Source: Psychrobacillus insolitus
GTDB taxonomy: Bacteria > Bacillota > Bacilli > Bacillales_A > Planococcaceae
Direction: 5' to 3'
DNA: 64,000 bases
NCBI RefSeq assembly: GCF_003254155.1
Contig: NZ_QKZI01000005.1
Span: forward strand, 115,623 to 179,622
Shown here: positions 50,788 through 59,556 of the stretch, piece by piece
Numbering within the stretch: the first letter of the stretch is position 1
How the letters are laid out: each line of letters starts with the position of its first letter
Translations under genes and position numbers: made by a program
Notes under the pieces: model-generated
Told to the model about the DNA's origin: nothing
Databases searched by the model: none
The model's input: the letters and a program-made list of their open reading frames with translations, nothing else

Positions 50788-52173
50788 CTAGTTTTCACTT
50801 GATCCCATTCTCTTAGCTTTTGGATGTATGAGTGCAAATTTCTCCCATCTTTTGCTTTTCCATCTAAAATACATAATAATTGCACGAGTCCATTCATCTG
50901 CAGCAATCGCAAGCCAAATACCTGGCAACCCCAAATCTAATACGAAAACTAACAAGTAACCTAATGGTAAACTCATCATAACCATCGATAATGCTCCAAT
51001 AGCTACAGGAAAACTAGCATCACCGGCTGCTCTTAAAGAGTTTATAATCACGATATTCATCGTGCGGCCCGTTTCAAGTAACAAGCTTAGTACTAATACA
51101 GATGCTCCAATTTTAATAATTTGCTCATTATCCGTAAATAAACTCATTAATGGTATACGGAAAATCGTTACTATCGCAACCATAACTAATGTGAAAACTA
51201 GCGCTCGTTTCACACTGAACCAAACTGCCTTATACGCTTCTTCCGTTTCACTCGCTCCTACAAATCTACCTACAATAATTGCCGTTCCCATTCCAATAGC
51301 GATGGCAAATAAATAAGTAAACATCGATATATTTACTGCATATTGCCTTGCCGCTAAGGACTCTGCTCCTAAATACGTTGCATAGTATAAGAATACAATT
51401 TGGCAGCCTTGATATAAAATTTGTTCAAATGCAGAAGGTAATCCAATTTGTAGAATCTTACGAATATACTCTTTGGAAATCGTAAAATAATACTCTACTT
51501 TCACGCGATATTCCATCACTTGATAAAGTAACCAGAAGAATACAAGTAAAGCTACAAAGCGGCTAACAACTGATGAAATAGCTGCTCCTTGCACACCTAA
51601 TTGCGGGAAACCAAAGTTTCCAAATATTAATAAGTAATTTCCGATAACATGAATAATGTTCATACCTAAGGAAACAAACATCGTCTGCTTTGTATACCCA
51701 TGAACACGGATAATAGCAGCCAATGCATTTATAACAGCTTGAAGGAAAATTGCTCCACCTACAATTGATAAATATTGATGTGCATGAGCTAGTACTTCGC
51801 CTTCTAAATTCATCGCTGACATGATGCTTTTCGAAAATAAAACGAATCCAATACTTAAAACAATGCCGACCCCTAGATTCAATGTCACTGCTAATCCAGA
51901 AATCTTCGAAGCTTCGATATAACGTTTAGAACCCAAATACTGCGAGACAACAATCGCTGCTCCGTTTCCAACTACTTCTAATATTAATATAGCAATATGA
52001 ATATACTGATTCGCTGCTCCCACACCAGATACTGCATCATCTGAGAGTGCACTCAGCATGAACGTATCCGCAATTCCCATTAGCATAAATAAAAATACTT
52101 CTAAAAAAATAGGCCAAGTTAAATGAAAGAGGCTTAACTTCTCTCCCAAATCTTTCTTCTTACTAATCGCCAC
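50788..52173 (-). CDS. MATE-family efflux transporter
   Basis: A 461-residue protein with twelve membrane segments arranged as two homologous halves. FHLTWPIFLEVFLFMLMGIAD, the GNGAAIVVSQYLGSKRYIEA segment in half one and GMGTAIIVGRFVGASETEEA in half two are the MATE signatures. It uses a sodium or proton gradient to export cationic compounds; the substrate is unknown. Separated from the GGDEF gene by 94 nt with a weak hairpin near 50760-50790. Confidence 0.9.
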   Translation of the reverse strand: MAISKKKDLGEKLSLFHLTWPIFLEVFLFMLMGIADTFMLSALSDDAVSGVGAANQYIHIAILILEVVGNGAAIVVSQYLGSKRYIEASKISGLAVTLNLGVGIVLSIGFVLFSKSIMSAMNLEGEVLAHAHQYLSIVGGAIFLQAVINALAAIIRVHGYTKQTMFVSLGMNIIHVIGNYLLIFGNFGFPQLGVQGAAISSVVSRFVALLVFFWLLYQVMEYRVKVEYYFTISKEYIRKILQIGLPSAFEQILYQGCQIVFLYYATYLGAESLAARQYAVNISMFTYLFAIAIGMGTAIIVGRFVGASETEEAYKAVWFSVKRALVFTLVMVAIVTIFRIPLMSLFTDNEQIIKIGASVLVLSLLLETGRTMNIVIINSLRAAGDASFPVAIGALSMVMMSLPLGYLLVFVLDLGLPGIWLAIAADEWTRAIIMYFRWKSKRWEKFALIHPKAKRMGSSEN

Positions 52174-52311
52174 TAAAATTCCTTCTTTACATTGATTTTA
52201 ACTAGAGAAGTCTTACCACAGAATGGATATTCCCACTATAGTTTAGTTGCTCTCTCTTGCTTGTTTTCAAACGAAATATTTATACTTAACGAATAGACAA
52301 GGAGGATTCTC

Positions 52312-52812
52312 ATGTATATATATTTAACATCTGGCACACCTGATTTCATGCAATCATTAGAATTGGAACATCCAAAAGAAAAAATGTTTTTTTTACAAGG
52401 TGAAGACAATACTGTACTACTTCATGAAACAGTAGAATCAACTATTTTTGAATCCCCAAGAAAATATGAAATACTCGATCAATCTGGAGAACTTCACAGC
52501 AAAGGTTTCTTTGTCTTTAATAACATCCCAGTTACAGATGAAGGTAGACCGATCTTCGAACAGCGTTTTCAAAACCGTGCACGCGCAATTGAAAATGAAC
52601 CAGGTTTTGTTGCAATTCGTGTCATGAGACCATTAAATTCCGATACATATATTATTTTGACAGAGTGGTCTGAAGAAAGTGCATTTAAAGCTTGGCAATC
52701 TTCGCAAGCGTATAATACAGCGCATAAAAAACGCGGTACAGATGAGGGAATAGACAAACGCCCCAATATTTTCGCAGGCCCTACCTATGTAAAAACATAT
52801 ACTGGTTTATAA
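52312..52812 (+). CDS. hmoB: Heme-degrading monooxygenase HmoB-like
   Basis: A 166-residue protein, exactly the length of B. subtilis HmoB. The C-terminal half is an antibiotic-biosynthesis-monooxygenase (ABM) fold (RARAIENEPGFVAIRVMRPL, YIILTEWSEESAFKAWQSSQ), and the N-terminal half contains a related but unusual domain. HmoB opens heme to release iron. AAGGAGG ribosome binding site. I see no Fur box upstream, which agrees with HmoB not being iron-repressed. Repeat copy D follows its stop codon. Confidence 0.85.
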   Translation: MYIYLTSGTPDFMQSLELEHPKEKMFFLQGEDNTVLLHETVESTIFESPRKYEILDQSGELHSKGFFVFNNIPVTDEGRPIFEQRFQNRARAIENEPGFVAIRVMRPLNSDTYIILTEWSEESAFKAWQSSQAYNTAHKKRGTDEGIDKRPNIFAGPTYVKTYTGL

Positions 52813-52818
52813 ATAATT

Positions 52819-52968
52819 AGAAAAGCGGAAGCGCCTATCTCTGCCCCGACAGGCAAATGGGGAATCGCGAGGAGGCAGCTCCTCAGCCACCGCAGTGATT
52901 CCCCATTTGCCTGTCGGGGCAAGGCGCTGGAGCTAGACATATTATGCAGAAATTTTATATACTTTCTC
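52819..52968. repeat. Dispersed palindromic repeat, copy D (full length)
   Basis: Left end AGAAAAGCGGAAGCGCCTAT, right end GGCGCTGGAGCTAGACATAT onward. The core is a perfect 24-bp inverted repeat, 52843-52866 with 52897-52920, around a 30-nt loop with its own AGGAGGCAGCTCCT hairpin. It starts 6 nt behind the hmoB stop and would fold into a very stable RNA or DNA cruciform. Confidence 0.9.
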
Positions 52969-52976
52969 AAATAAGA

Positions 52977-53011
52977 AGAAAAGCGGCTATCCAGTAGAGG
53001 ATAGCCACTTA
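52977..53011 (-). terminator. Terminator behind the 118-codon gene
   Basis: On the minus strand AGTGGCTATCC / GGATAGCCGCTTTTC with T-rich tail. It directly abuts repeat copy D. Confidence 0.75.
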
Positions 53012-53045
53012 ATTTTTATATTTTAATTAGAAATCCTACTATATG

Positions 53046-53402
53046 TTATTCAATGCCAACTTGTTTATGAATATATACTTTCAATGAATCTTCCGAAAGT
53101 TCCAGTTCATTAATGAGAAGACTATTTTTAATGTAAGCTAATTTGTTTCTTTCCACCGCATCGGATTGAATGTGTAGAATATTGTCAATATGAAGAATTC
53201 CTTCATTTGTGATTCTTTGCTTGCCATCTTCTTTGGTAACATTAACCATACCCTTACCTTTTAATTCTTCGTTTATTGTTGCAAACTCTTCACTTGCATT
53301 CAATGCCTGTTCCAATTCCATCCTAGCATCTTCCGACTCTTCAAGAAAATTATAAATATAATAAGACAGTAGTGTTTGTTCTTTTCTTGTTAGTTTTTCC
53401 AT
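53046..53402 (-). CDS. Hypothetical protein, possible winged-helix fold
   Basis: A 118-residue acidic soluble protein that I do not recognise. Two helical segments (KEQTLLSYYIYNFLEESEDA and NASEEFATINEELKGKGMVN) and a hairpin (VTKEDGKQRITNEGILHID) would suit a winged-helix protein, but there is no clear recognition motif. Excellent ribosome binding site (GAGGAGG). Monocistronic between terminators. Confidence 0.6.
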   Translation of the reverse strand: MEKLTRKEQTLLSYYIYNFLEESEDARMELEQALNASEEFATINEELKGKGMVNVTKEDGKQRITNEGILHIDNILHIQSDAVERNKLAYIKNSLLINELELSEDSLKVYIHKQVGIE

Positions 53403-53479
53403 TATTATAAGCCTCCTCTAATTTACTTTATTCACCAGAATCCTTCTTCATGCATACAACTAACTATTATTTTAACATA

Positions 53480-53514
53480 AAAAAATGACTCGAACCTCTT
53501 TTAAGTTCGAGTCA
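53480..53514 (-). terminator. Terminator of the glutathione-peroxidase gene
   Basis: On the minus strand TTGACTCGAAC / GTTCGAGTCA is followed by seven T. Confidence 0.85.
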
Positions 53515-53527
53515 ACGTATATTTTTA

Positions 53528-53998
53528 TCATAAAACTTTTTGAATATCTTTTTTAAATGACTCTGGATTGTCAGTTGGAGCGTATCGTTCTACTAAATTT
53601 CCTTCTTTATCTACAAGGAATTTTGTAAAATTCCATTTGATACTATTTGATAAAAAGCCTTTACTATGCGAAGTCAAATAATCAAATAAAGGATGTGCAT
53701 CCTTGCCATTTAATTTTACCAACTCATGCATCGGAAATGACACTCCGTAACTTAGGCGACAAGCCTCTGCAGCATCCTCTGCACTACCAGACTCTTGCTT
53801 AAATTGGTTGGAAGGGAATCCAAGTACCATTAACCCTTGATCTTTGTACTCATTATATAACTTTTCTAACCCATCAAATTGGCCACTAAGTCCACATTTC
53901 GTAGCCGTGTTAACGATTAGCATTGGTTTTCCTTTGTACTCGCTTAAATCATATTCCACACCGTTAGAATTTTTCACTTTAATATCATAAATACTCAT
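53528..53998 (-). CDS. Glutathione peroxidase-family thiol peroxidase
   Basis: A 156-residue peroxidase. The active cysteine is Cys35 in NTATKCGLSGQFDGLE (Cys, not selenocysteine), with the conserved GFPSNQF glutamine loop and the WNFTKFLVDKEG tryptophan-asparagine motif. It reduces hydroperoxides, in Firmicutes probably with thioredoxin. The start ATG 53998 follows GGAGTG; the frame to 54022 would overlap the regulator gene. Last gene of a two-gene operon with the MarR-type regulator. Confidence 0.9.
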   Translation of the reverse strand: MSIYDIKVKNSNGVEYDLSEYKGKPMLIVNTATKCGLSGQFDGLEKLYNEYKDQGLMVLGFPSNQFKQESGSAEDAAEACRLSYGVSFPMHELVKLNGKDAHPLFDYLTSHSKGFLSNSIKWNFTKFLVDKEGNLVERYAPTDNPESFKKDIQKVL

Positions 53999-54021
53999 TT
54001 CAATCACTCCTTCAATTTTCA

Positions 54022-54456
54022 TTAGTCTATCTGCCCTAAAAACGAATTTAAATCTTTCAAATTAGACATAAGTGTTTCAGCGTTTAGTTCTAAAAAATTG
54101 CAGTTGATAACTTTCTGGATGATCGCTTTTTCTATTAACTTTTCTTCATTTTTTGCTTTTTCTGTTAATGAAATGATAAATGAACGTTTATCTATTTCAG
54201 ACTGTCTCTTATCAAGCCATCCTCGATCGATCATTCGAGTAATGATAGGATTCAAAGTTCCTATCCCAAGCTCCAATCGATTCCCAATATCCTTTGCAAG
54301 CAAGTGATCTTCGTCCCACAGCGTTAATAATACTAAGTACTGCGTAAATGTTAATTGAAATGGTTCCAAAGTACGTGCATATATCTTTGCAAAGTTACTG
54401 GAAGCTTTGTATACTTCAAAACATAATTGTTGATCTAGTTTTGATGGAGTGTTCAT
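54022..54456 (-). CDS. MarR-family regulator of the OhrR type
   Basis: A 144-residue winged-helix repressor. Near the N-terminus it has the reactive cysteine of OhrR (LDQQLCFEVYKASSNF, Cys12), and then YLVLLTLWDEDHLLAKDIGN and LELGIGTLNPIITRMIDRGW with the wing DKRSFIISLTEK. OhrR derepresses on organic hydroperoxides. Its partner here is glutathione peroxidase rather than Ohr, which fits the same stress. Candidate operators lie upstream (54515-54561). Confidence 0.85.
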   Translation of the reverse strand: MNTPSKLDQQLCFEVYKASSNFAKIYARTLEPFQLTFTQYLVLLTLWDEDHLLAKDIGNRLELGIGTLNPIITRMIDRGWLDKRQSEIDKRSFIISLTEKAKNEEKLIEKAIIQKVINCNFLELNAETLMSNLKDLNSFLGQID

Positions 54457-54514
54457 GTTTTATCTACACCTACATATTTATTTATTTTACAATATTCTCT
54501 TCACGAGATAATAC

Positions 54515-54561
54515 ATCGCTCCCGATCTATATATATTACATTAAACTATATCGTTCACGAT
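54515..54561. promoter_or_regulatory. Candidate operators ATCG-N4-CGAT before the OhrR-like gene
   Basis: Two short palindromes, ATCGCTCCCGAT (54515-54526) and ATCGTTCACGAT (54550-54561), lie 35 bp apart upstream of the regulator. The sequence between them is very AT-rich. They are not the classical OhrR site; assignment is tentative. Confidence 0.4.
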
Positions 54562-54611
54562 GTAAAGAAAGGAGATTTACACTCCTTAACAATGTACCTG
54601 TTTTTGTTTCC

Positions 54612-55385
54612 CTATATTTCCTCTATCTTAAATGTAAATTGATTTTCCGAATGGAATTCTCCTTCTAGAAAAGTTCGTTCCACGAAAGTTATATTATCCG
54701 CTTGATCAATGAGCAAAACAGTCGATGATCGCGTACCATAATTCGGAATCTTAATAAACAATGGGGATAGTAGTCTCTCCATCTCCAAGCCAACTCCCGT
54801 ATTGGGAAGTTCCTCGTCATTAGCCTTTGATTGATCTGAAATAATATTAAATAATGAATCTAATTGTAGCTCGCCTAAGGATGAATGGGCATAATCCCCA
54901 AGTCTCTTCTTACCCTTTTCCACTTTTGGCCATGGTGTATTCAGTGTATGATTGCTCAAACTATGCGTGCCTGAAAAAATTTCATTTGTTTCATCTAAAA
55001 TACTATTGTAGTGAAATAATTGATTCCCATCCCCAATAACTATATTATAACCACCATAACTTTCTTTATTTCCAGCAAGTTTTTGAATGAAATCTACAGG
55101 ATTATCTTCATTCGCCAAAAAATCACGAACAATGTCACCACGAGAAAAACGCCCTGTCTCCATAAGCCTAGGATCACGATAATTTGTTAATGCTGCAAAA
55201 CGTCCACCTTTCGTTACTCCAAGCCAAGTGCCCATCTGTAACAAATCACGACCTGCCAAAATAGTAGGATGATCCTCCCAAAAATCCGCTGTAGCAGTTG
55301 GGCGTTCATAAAACTCGTCCCGATTCGCTACCACAATTAGCTTATAAACTGGATGATTTTGAAAATGAAAATTCACTAAACACAT
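54612..55385 (-). CDS. NRDE-family protein (TANGO2-like)
   Basis: A 257-residue protein. It begins MCLVNFHFQNHP, with Cys2 in Ntn-hydrolase position, and carries the family's ANRDEFYERPTA motif, followed by GTWLGVTKGGRFAALTNYRD and the C-terminal RSSTVLLID. Eukaryotic TANGO2 has been linked to heme and lipid handling, but bacterial members are uncharacterised. AAAGGGGT ribosome binding site. It is the first gene on the minus strand before the regulator. Confidence 0.85.
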   Translation of the reverse strand: MCLVNFHFQNHPVYKLIVVANRDEFYERPTATADFWEDHPTILAGRDLLQMGTWLGVTKGGRFAALTNYRDPRLMETGRFSRGDIVRDFLANEDNPVDFIQKLAGNKESYGGYNIVIGDGNQLFHYNSILDETNEIFSGTHSLSNHTLNTPWPKVEKGKKRLGDYAHSSLGELQLDSLFNIISDQSKANDEELPNTGVGLEMERLLSPLFIKIPNYGTRSSTVLLIDQADNITFVERTFLEGEFHSENQFTFKIEEI

Positions 55386-55554
55386 GCATGTCTACCCCTT
55401 TTTTTAAAAGTAAATAAATTTCTTCCATCATAACATATCTTTTCGAGACAATTGACAGGTCTTTTTAATCCACAATAAAGGGATTATTTCATCTAATAAC
55501 GAACTAGTAATATATATGCGCCACTACAAATTACTAACTTAATGGAGGAATTTG

Positions 55555-56337
55555 ATGTCACATCTTTTAATAGATCACCTTGGTAGACAAGTGAATACTG
55601 TCCATTCGCCAAAGCGAATCATCTCTATATGCCCAGCCATTACAGAAACTCTCTTTTCACTAGGGCTAGAAAATGAAATTATTGGTCGCACTAAATACTG
55701 TATTTTCCCTAAAGGAGTAGTAGAAAACGTTCAAGTTGTTGGGGGAACTAAACAAGTAAACCTAGAGATGATACGTGAATTACAACCTGATCTCATCCTT
55801 GCTGAAAAAGAAGAAAATACAGAAGAGATTGTGCATGCACTTGAAAAGATTGCACCTGTATTTGTCTTGGAAGTACAGTCAATTGAGGATGCTTTTCGCT
55901 TTATTCAAACACTTGGTTTTCTTACAAATAGGGAACAGAAGGCTGAGCAAATCATATCTACCTGCAAATCATCTTTCCCTATCTTCACACAAGTACAGAA
56001 TGGAAATGCTGCTTATGTAATTTGGAGAAAGCCATATATGGTTGTCGGTGGGACTACTTATATCAATGACGTCTTACATACACTGGGTTTCAACAATCCC
56101 TTTGAAAAAGATGGAGCTCGGTATCCTGCGGTAACGAAAGAAGAGTTTATAGATGCAAATCTTGATGTGCTTTTTTTAGCCTCCGAACCATTTCCTTTTA
56201 AAGAAAAATATATAGCTGAATTTCAGGCCTTTCTCCCGAATACTAAAGTTGTTTTAGTAGATGGGGAAATGTTTTGGTATGGATCGAAGATGATTACAGC
56301 GGGGCCGTATTTAAAAGAATTAATGGAAATGATATAG
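55555..56337 (+). CDS. BtuF-like helical-backbone metal-receptor protein without signal peptide
   Basis: A 260-residue protein matching the substrate-binding fold of vitamin B12/heme/siderophore importers: SPKRIISICPAITETLFSLG, LENEIIGRTKYC, then VVGGTKQVNLEMIRELQPDLIL and the C-terminal WYGSKMITAGPYL. A lipoprotein or Sec signal would be expected, but the protein starts directly with SHLLIDHLGRQVN. It is therefore probably cytoplasmic or depends on another route. No permease or ATPase is adjacent. Start ATG 55555 behind TGGAGGA. Confidence 0.75.
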   Translation: MSHLLIDHLGRQVNTVHSPKRIISICPAITETLFSLGLENEIIGRTKYCIFPKGVVENVQVVGGTKQVNLEMIRELQPDLILAEKEENTEEIVHALEKIAPVFVLEVQSIEDAFRFIQTLGFLTNREQKAEQIISTCKSSFPIFTQVQNGNAAYVIWRKPYMVVGGTTYINDVLHTLGFNNPFEKDGARYPAVTKEEFIDANLDVLFLASEPFPFKEKYIAEFQAFLPNTKVVLVDGEMFWYGSKMITAGPYLKELMEMI

Positions 56338-56339
56338 AA

Positions 56340-56399
56340 TAAAAAAGGATTAAGAGAATCGTCGCTATATGTGCGATGATTCTCTTAATCCTTTTTATA
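56340..56399. terminator. Bidirectional terminator behind the btuF-like gene
   Basis: AAAAAAGGATTAAGAGAATC pairs with GATTCTCTTAATCCTTTTT around a loop with its own short CGTCGC/GTGCGATG stem. Confidence 0.9.
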
Positions 56400-56427
56400 C
56401 ATACTGAGTGTACTATGAATTTTTATA

Positions 56428-56637
56428 TTAACTTTTGTTTTCTAATGAAATAACCTCTAACTGTTTCTTCACTTCCATCATGTCAGATAAAATTCCCTTA
56501 ACATTACTTGCATGTAGTAAATATGTTTTTGCCATTTCATAAGTTATTGCGCCACTTCTCTTTGCTTGAAGAACTTCCATTTCGTAATTTTCTAATAAAC
56601 CTTCCACTTGCGTTCTATACTCTCTAATACTGTTCAT
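56428..56637 (-). CDS. Small helical protein of unknown function
   Basis: A 69-residue, wholly helical, charged protein (YRTQVEGLLENYEMEVLQAK then ILSDMMEVKKQLEVI) with heptad-like spacing that suggests a coiled coil. I do not recognise it. Start ATG 56637 with AGGTAAG at 8 nt. It stands alone. Confidence 0.55.
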   Translation of the reverse strand: MNSIREYRTQVEGLLENYEMEVLQAKRSGAITYEMAKTYLLHASNVKGILSDMMEVKKQLEVISLENKS

Positions 56638-56759
56638 GTGGTCACTTACCTCTTATTTTCTATATTATTCTTGATGTAAATTATGTATTCCCGATTTTTA
56701 CTTTCTAAAACCTATAAATGAAAAAGAAAAGCACAAGCAGTTTTTGCTCCTTCATAAGC

Positions 56760-56808
56760 AAAAAAAACGCTTATTAAGCCACTTTCATGACTTAATAAAA
56801 CGCTTTTT
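56760..56808 (-). terminator. Terminator of the azoreductase gene
   Basis: On the minus strand AAAAAGCGTTTTATTAAG / CTTAATAAGCGTTTTTTT around a 12-nt loop. Confidence 0.85.
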
Positions 56809-56842
56809 AATAGAAGTTTAGATATTCAAAGAACTAGAGAAA

Positions 56843-57475
56843 TTATACTAATTGTTTAGAAAGTTTACCAGCTACTGCTTTTACTTTTTCTAAACCTTCT
56901 GCAATGATTGCTTCTGCTTTGTCTGGAGTAGCATTGTGACCTTCAATGATTACTTCATCAATGATTTCCATACCGAATACGCCACCTACTACATTTTTAA
57001 TGTAGTTTACTGCCATTTCCATTGGTGCTGCTTCTGGAGATGAGTAGATACCACCACGTGCGTTTAAAATAATTGCTTTTTTATCAGTCATTAATTGCAC
57101 TAGTTGTCCTTCTTCGTTGTACTTAAATGAATAACCAGCTTGGTAAGTATAGTCAATGAAAGTTTGTAATGGTGCTGGAATTGTTAAGTTCCATAATGGG
57201 AATGCGAATACTACTAAATCAGCAGCAGTTAAAGCGTCCATTGCTTTTTGTTTCGCTGCTAATAGACGAGCTTCAAGGTCTGTTAACTCTTCACCATTTT
57301 GTACTTTACCAAACGCGTTGAAAAGATCTTGACCAAAATAAGGCATATCTTCTGCAAATACGTCAAAAGTTGTTACGTTTGAACCTTCTATGTTTTCCAT
57401 AAATGTTTCATACATTTTGCTTGAAATTGCTTCTGTTGCTGGGCGGTTGTTTGCTTTTACTACTAATATGTTCAT
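56843..57475 (-). CDS. azoR: FMN-dependent NADH-azoreductase
   Basis: A 210-residue flavodoxin-fold enzyme. The P-loop NNRPATEAISSKMYETF binds FMN phosphate, FAFPLWNLTIPAPLQTFIDY is the AzoR/NQO signature and LNARGGIYSS contacts the flavin ring. It reduces azo dyes and quinones with NADH and protects against thiol stress. ATG 57475 follows TTGGAGGAATTA; the frame to 57490 runs into that site. Monocistronic. Confidence 0.9.
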   Translation of the reverse strand: MNILVVKANNRPATEAISSKMYETFMENIEGSNVTTFDVFAEDMPYFGQDLFNAFGKVQNGEELTDLEARLLAAKQKAMDALTAADLVVFAFPLWNLTIPAPLQTFIDYTYQAGYSFKYNEEGQLVQLMTDKKAIILNARGGIYSSPEAAPMEMAVNYIKNVVGGVFGMEIIDEVIIEGHNATPDKAEAIIAEGLEKVKAVAGKLSKQLV

Positions 57476-57659
57476 TTGTAATTCCTCCAATTATTCTTAA
57501 GTCCTAGTTATGATAACAGATACATGTTTGTGTTGTAAAATACTTCGAATTCAAACTATCTTCTTTTTATTAATTAATGTCACAGATTATACACAATTAA
57601 CAAATTCATAATTATGGTTATACCTTCACGATAGAAAACAAAAAAATGTTGCAATTAAT

Positions 57660-57698
57660 ATATAAGTGAAATATTATATAAGTAGATGGTTATATAAT
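57660..57698 (+). promoter_or_regulatory. arsB promoter region with ATATAAGT direct repeats
   Basis: ATATAAGT occurs at 57660-57667 and 57676-57683 (16-bp period), just before a TATAAT (57693-57698). Such repeats would suit an arsenic-responsive or other operator, but no arsR gene is in the window. Confidence 0.4.
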
Positions 57699-57751
57699 GA
57701 TTTTAAGAACTAGAGATTGCCAATCACAATCGAAAAATGGAGGTTTATACT

Positions 57752-59047
57752 TTGTCACCAATAATTTTAGCATCAACTATTTTCATCGTAACCCTCATTT
57801 TCGTTATCTGGCAGCCAAGAGGATTGAATATCGGTTGGTCTGCTTGCGGAGGAGCTGTTATTGCATTATTAGTAGGAGTTGTAGGATTTAGTGATGTCAA
57901 AGAAGTAATAGATATTACTTGGAACGCAACACTATCTTTTATTGCCATTATACTTATTTCTTTAATATTAGATGAAATTGGATTATTCGAATGGGCCGCT
58001 CTACATATGGCAAGGGCTGCAAAAAGTAACGGGATTAAAATGTTTGTTTATGTCAGTATTTTAGGAGCCGTTGTCGCTGCCTTTTTTGCCAATGATGGAG
58101 CTGCATTAATATTGACACCTATCGTACTAGCGATGGTTCGTAATTTGAATTTCAATGAAAAAATGATCTTCCCATTTATTATGGCGAGTGGGTTTATAGC
58201 AGATACTACATCGCTACCATTCGTCGTTAGTAATCTTGTGAACATTGTTTCAGCTGATTTCTTTGATATCGGTTTCGTGGAATATGCAAAACGCATGGTT
58301 ATTCCTAATATATTTTCACTGATTGCAACTATTAGCGTTTTACTATTTTATTTTAGAAAAAGCATTCCGAGGACTTATGATTTATCTAAGTTACGAGAAC
58401 CAAAAGAAGCTATTAAAGATATAAAAATGTTCCATCTTTCGTGGTATGTGCTCGCTATTTTGGTTATTGGTTACTTTAGTAGTGAATTCATAAATGTTCC
58501 TGTTTCAATTGTAGCTGGAGTAATAGCGATATTCTTCATAATAATGGCAAGAAGAAGCCAAGTTGTCGATACTAAAACTGTTATCAAAGGAGCTCCATGG
58601 AATATTGTATTTTTCTCCATTGGTATGTATGTTGTCGTATACGGACTTGGAAATGCAGGTCTAACATCGGCATTAGCTGGCGTTATTGAGATAGGTGCAG
58701 AACAAGGGTTATTTGTTGCTACCATGTCAATGGGCTTCATAGCAGCATTCCTATCATCCATTATGAATAACATGCCTACTGTGATGATTGATGCATTAGC
58801 TATTGCAGAAACGAATACTTCTGGAACCATCCGTGAAGCGCTTATTTATGCCAATATCATCGGATCTGACTTAGGTCCAAAAATCACACCTATCGGATCA
58901 CTTGCAACGTTAGTATGGCTCCATGTATTGTCCCAAAAAGGCGTGAAAATTTCTTGGGGAACGTATTTTAAAACGGGTATTGTCCTAACCGTACCAATCT
59001 TATTCATTACATTATTTGGACTTTATATTTCATTATTATTATTCTAA
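57752..59047 (+). CDS. arsB: Arsenite efflux permease ArsB
   Basis: A 431-residue protein with about eleven to twelve membrane segments. The family features [40 protein letters not shown] and [20 protein letters not shown] are in order. ArsB pumps arsenite and antimonite out using membrane potential. I favour TTG 57752, 8 nt behind GGAGG; the ATG at 57737 overlaps that site. It is 14 nt before arsC, so they share a transcript. Confidence 0.92.
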   Translation: MSPIILASTIFIVTLIFVIWQPRGLNIGWSACGGAVIALLVGVVGFSDVKEVIDITWNATLSFIAIILISLILDEIGLFEWAALHMARAAKSNGIKMFVYVSILGAVVAAFFANDGAALILTPIVLAMVRNLNFNEKMIFPFIMASGFIADTTSLPFVVSNLVNIVSADFFDIGFVEYAKRMVIPNIFSLIATISVLLFYFRKSIPRTYDLSKLREPKEAIKDIKMFHLSWYVLAILVIGYFSSEFINVPVSIVAGVIAIFFIIMARRSQVVDTKTVIKGAPWNIVFFSIGMYVVVYGLGNAGLTSALAGVIEIGAEQGLFVATMSMGFIAAFLSSIMNNMPTVMIDALAIAETNTSGTIREALIYANIIGSDLGPKITPIGSLATLVWLHVLSQKGVKISWGTYFKTGIVLTVPILFITLFGLYISLLLF

Positions 59048-59061
59048 AGGAGATTAAAAAC

Positions 59062-59481
59062 ATGACAAAAAAAACACTCTACTTCTTATGTACAGGAAAT
59101 TCTTGCAGAAGCCAAATGGCAGAAGGTTTGGGAAAAAAATATTTAGGTGATGAGTGGGAAGTTCTAAGTGCAGGTATTGAAGCACATGGTTTAAACCCTA
59201 ACGCGATCAAAGCGATGAATGAAATTGATATCGATATTTCTAACCATACTTCAGATGTTATTGACATGGAAACGTTAAATAATGCGGATTTTGTCGTGAC
59301 ACTTTGTGGGGATGCAGCGGATAAATGTCCAATGACACCACCTCACGTAAAGCGCGATCATTGGGGCTTTGACGACCCTGCAAAAGCAGTAGGAACCGAC
59401 GCTGAAAAATGGGCAACCTTCCAACGAGTTCGTGATGAAATCGGCAACAGAATTAAGCATTTTAGTGACACAGGCGAATGA
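59062..59481 (+). CDS. arsC: Arsenate reductase, thioredoxin-dependent
   Basis: A 139-residue reductase of the low-molecular-weight phosphatase fold. The catalytic loop is LCTGNSCRS (Cys10, Cys15) and the relay cysteines are Cys82 and Cys89 in [11 protein letters not shown]; all are present. It reduces arsenate to arsenite for export by ArsB. AAAGGAGA ribosome binding site. Last gene of the ars operon, which has no visible arsR. Confidence 0.95.
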   Translation: MTKKTLYFLCTGNSCRSQMAEGLGKKYLGDEWEVLSAGIEAHGLNPNAIKAMNEIDIDISNHTSDVIDMETLNNADFVVTLCGDAADKCPMTPPHVKRDHWGFDDPAKAVGTDAEKWATFQRVRDEIGNRIKHFSDTGE

Positions 59482-59487
59482 TAGAAT

Positions 59488-59525
59488 TAAACTACCGAGA
59501 GAATATTCTCTCGGTAGTTTTTTTA
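59488..59525 (+). terminator. Terminator of arsBC
   Basis: AACTACCGAGAGAATA pairs with TATTCTCTCGGTAGTT (nearly loopless), followed by TTTTTT. Confidence 0.9.
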
Positions 59526-59556
59526 TACAGAATCAATAATGCTTGAAACGAAAAAT

